Part shown: positions 63,037 through 64,000 of the stretch, in pieces | Numbering within the stretch: the stretch's first letter is position 1 | Layout: each line of letters opens with the position of its first letter | NCBI RefSeq assembly: GCF_034314105.1 | Contig: NZ_JAVIWJ010000001.1 | Span: 2,791,501-2,855,500, forward strand | Length of the DNA stretch: 64,000 nucleotides | From: Pseudomonas sp. AB6 | GTDB taxonomy: Bacteria > Pseudomonadota > Gammaproteobacteria > Pseudomonadales > Pseudomonadaceae | Direction of reading: 5' to 3' | Translations under genes and position numbers: made by a program | Notes under the pieces: model-generated | Database searches by the model: none | Seen by the model: only the letters and a program-made list of their open reading frames with translations | Told to the model about the DNA's origin: nothing

Positions 63037-63139
63037 AAAGCAATCATGCTCATCGTTAAAAAGTGTAGTTGTGAGGCTAAATCTGCGTGTTAGCCTTTCG
63101 GCCAGTGGCCCTGAATTGGGCCAAACGACAAGGATTGGT

Positions 63140-64000
63140 ATGAAATTTTCGCTTATCGCTTGCTCCCTCGCTGCTCTCCTGGGGCTTGGGCTCAATCAAG
63201 TTCAAGCTCAGACTTACGACATCCATGCCCCAGCCTCCACAGTCACTGCCGCGCAGTTTGCCAAAGTGCTCTCAGGATCTTGGCGCTTGCCAGAAAACAG
63301 TGCGCGTGATCAATACCGACACCCACAGCAAACCTTGCAGTTTTTTGGCTTGCGCGCCAATCAAACGCTGATTGAAATTACCCCTGGCAACGGCTGGTAC
63401 AGTGAACTATTGGCACCGCTCCTCAAAGATAAAGGCCGCTACATTGCCGCTGTGCAATCGACCGCCACCGGGGACAATGCGCGCAAGGCGGCTGACCGAC
63501 TAAAACAAAAATTTGCCGCAGACCCAACCCATTACCGCAAAGCGCAGATCGTCGAGTTCGATCCCCAGGCCCCGGTGTTTGGCAAGCCGGCTTCCGCCGA
63601 CGCACTGCTGACATTCCGTAACGTGCACAACTGGGTCATGGCGGACGATGCGCCTGGGATGTTCAAAGGGTTCTATAACGTATTGAAACGGGGGGGCACC
63701 TTGGGCGTGGTCGACCACCGGGCCAACGAAGATGCATCGCAAGAATCGATTAAAGACAGTGGCTATTTACCCACCGCATACGTCGTAAAACTGGCTACCG
63801 ATGCGGGGTTCGTGCTGGCGGGTAGCAGCGAAATCAATGCCAACCCCAAGGATACCAAGGACTATGCGCAGGGTGTCTGGACCTTGCCGCCGACGCTAAC
63901 CATGGGTGATCAGGATCAGGACAAATATGTGGCCATCGGCGAATCTGACCGTCTTACCCTGCGTTTCATAAAGCCCGCTCACCCAAAAAAATTGACCGGC
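63140..64000 (+). CDS. Exported methyltransferase-like protein, 5' part
   Basis: The frame is open from ATG 63140 to the window end (287 codons, no stop). It has a signal peptide MKFSLIACSLAALLGLGLNQ cleaved after VQA. The mature part has a class I methyltransferase pattern (TLIEITPGNGWYSELLAPLLKDKGRYIAAVQ as the SAM loop, LTFRNVHNWVMADDAPGMFKGFYNVLKRGGTLGVVDHRA as the post-II region), typical of the predicted COG4798 methyltransferases. An exported SAM enzyme is unusual because SAM is cytosolic; the domain may have another ligand. AAGGA precedes the start. Confidence 0.85.
   Translation, partial: MKFSLIACSLAALLGLGLNQVQAQTYDIHAPASTVTAAQFAKVLSGSWRLPENSARDQYRHPQQTLQFFGLRANQTLIEITPGNGWYSELLAPLLKDKGRYIAAVQSTATGDNARKAADRLKQKFAADPTHYRKAQIVEFDPQAPVFGKPASADALLTFRNVHNWVMADDAPGMFKGFYNVLKRGGTLGVVDHRANEDASQESIKDSGYLPTAYVVKLATDAGFVLAGSSEINANPKDTKDYAQGVWTLPPTLTMGDQDQDKYVAIGESDRLTLRFIKPAHPKKLTG

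Overview
The window reads as chromosomal DNA of a Pseudomonas of the P. fluorescens type. This rests on protein recognition and on gene order: purM-purN-DUF3108 ... mazG-relA-rlmD-cysM-gacS-ldhA, then ttcA, dctA-phoQ-phoP, a dienelactone hydrolase, pcpS, an RstBA-like pair and nrdA-nrdB, all in the order I recall from Pseudomonas genomes. Short REP-like palindromes are scattered between genes. I see no rRNA, tRNA, CRISPR array, transposase or prophage gene.

Layout. 1-2.4 kb: the end of purM, purN, a DUF3108 exported protein and a 59-residue conserved small protein. 2.4-8.5 kb (minus strand): DUF2058 protein, mazG, relA, rlmD and cysM, mixing nucleotide housekeeping with the stringent response. 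8.9-13.7 kb: the global regulator gacS, ldhA, a zinc-ribbon protein and a META-domain lipoprotein. 13.7-18.9 kb: a TlpA-like lipoprotein, an arsC-like/wrbA/DUF2069 operon, tag-ttcA, a Yip1-family membrane protein and a SprT-like protease. 18.9-27.2 kb: dctA with a clear sigma-54 promoter, phoQP without oprH, a secreted dienelactone hydrolase, pcpS and an RstBA-like two-component pair. 27.2-32.2 kb: class Ia ribonucleotide reductase nrdAB with DnaA boxes and a pair of NrdR boxes.

Accessory DNA starts at about 32.3 kb. 32.4-38.0 kb is a stress/defence-like block: a Cys-rich secreted peptide, an HNH nuclease, terZ-terC-terD-terD and a membrane-anchored Mrr-type nuclease. 38-43 kb holds a chemoreceptor, a LysR/MFS pair and a 5'-truncated diguanylate cyclase joined to the end of the MFS gene. 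42.9-48.8 kb is a tripartite MacAB/TolC-type exporter operon. It carries an unrecognised 235-residue protein and is preceded by a 64-residue LuxR-type regulator that is only an HTH domain; this is the best candidate for an undescribed system.

49-64 kb is mixed metabolic and transport DNA: an MHS-type MFS, a 3-hydroxyisobutyrate dehydrogenase-like enzyme, two LysE exporters, a PQQ-type sugar dehydrogenase, an AraC regulator, a PAS histidine kinase overlapping an RsbQ/KAI2-like hydrolase gene, a yeast-type cytosine deaminase, two GNAT acetyltransferases, two orphan substrate-binding proteins, a 32-residue Lys-rich protein and the start of an exported methyltransferase-like protein.

Assignments rest on reading translations and motifs only; no database search was run. 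Start codons were moved downstream of the longest frame where a ribosome binding site or family length supported it, and this is stated per gene.
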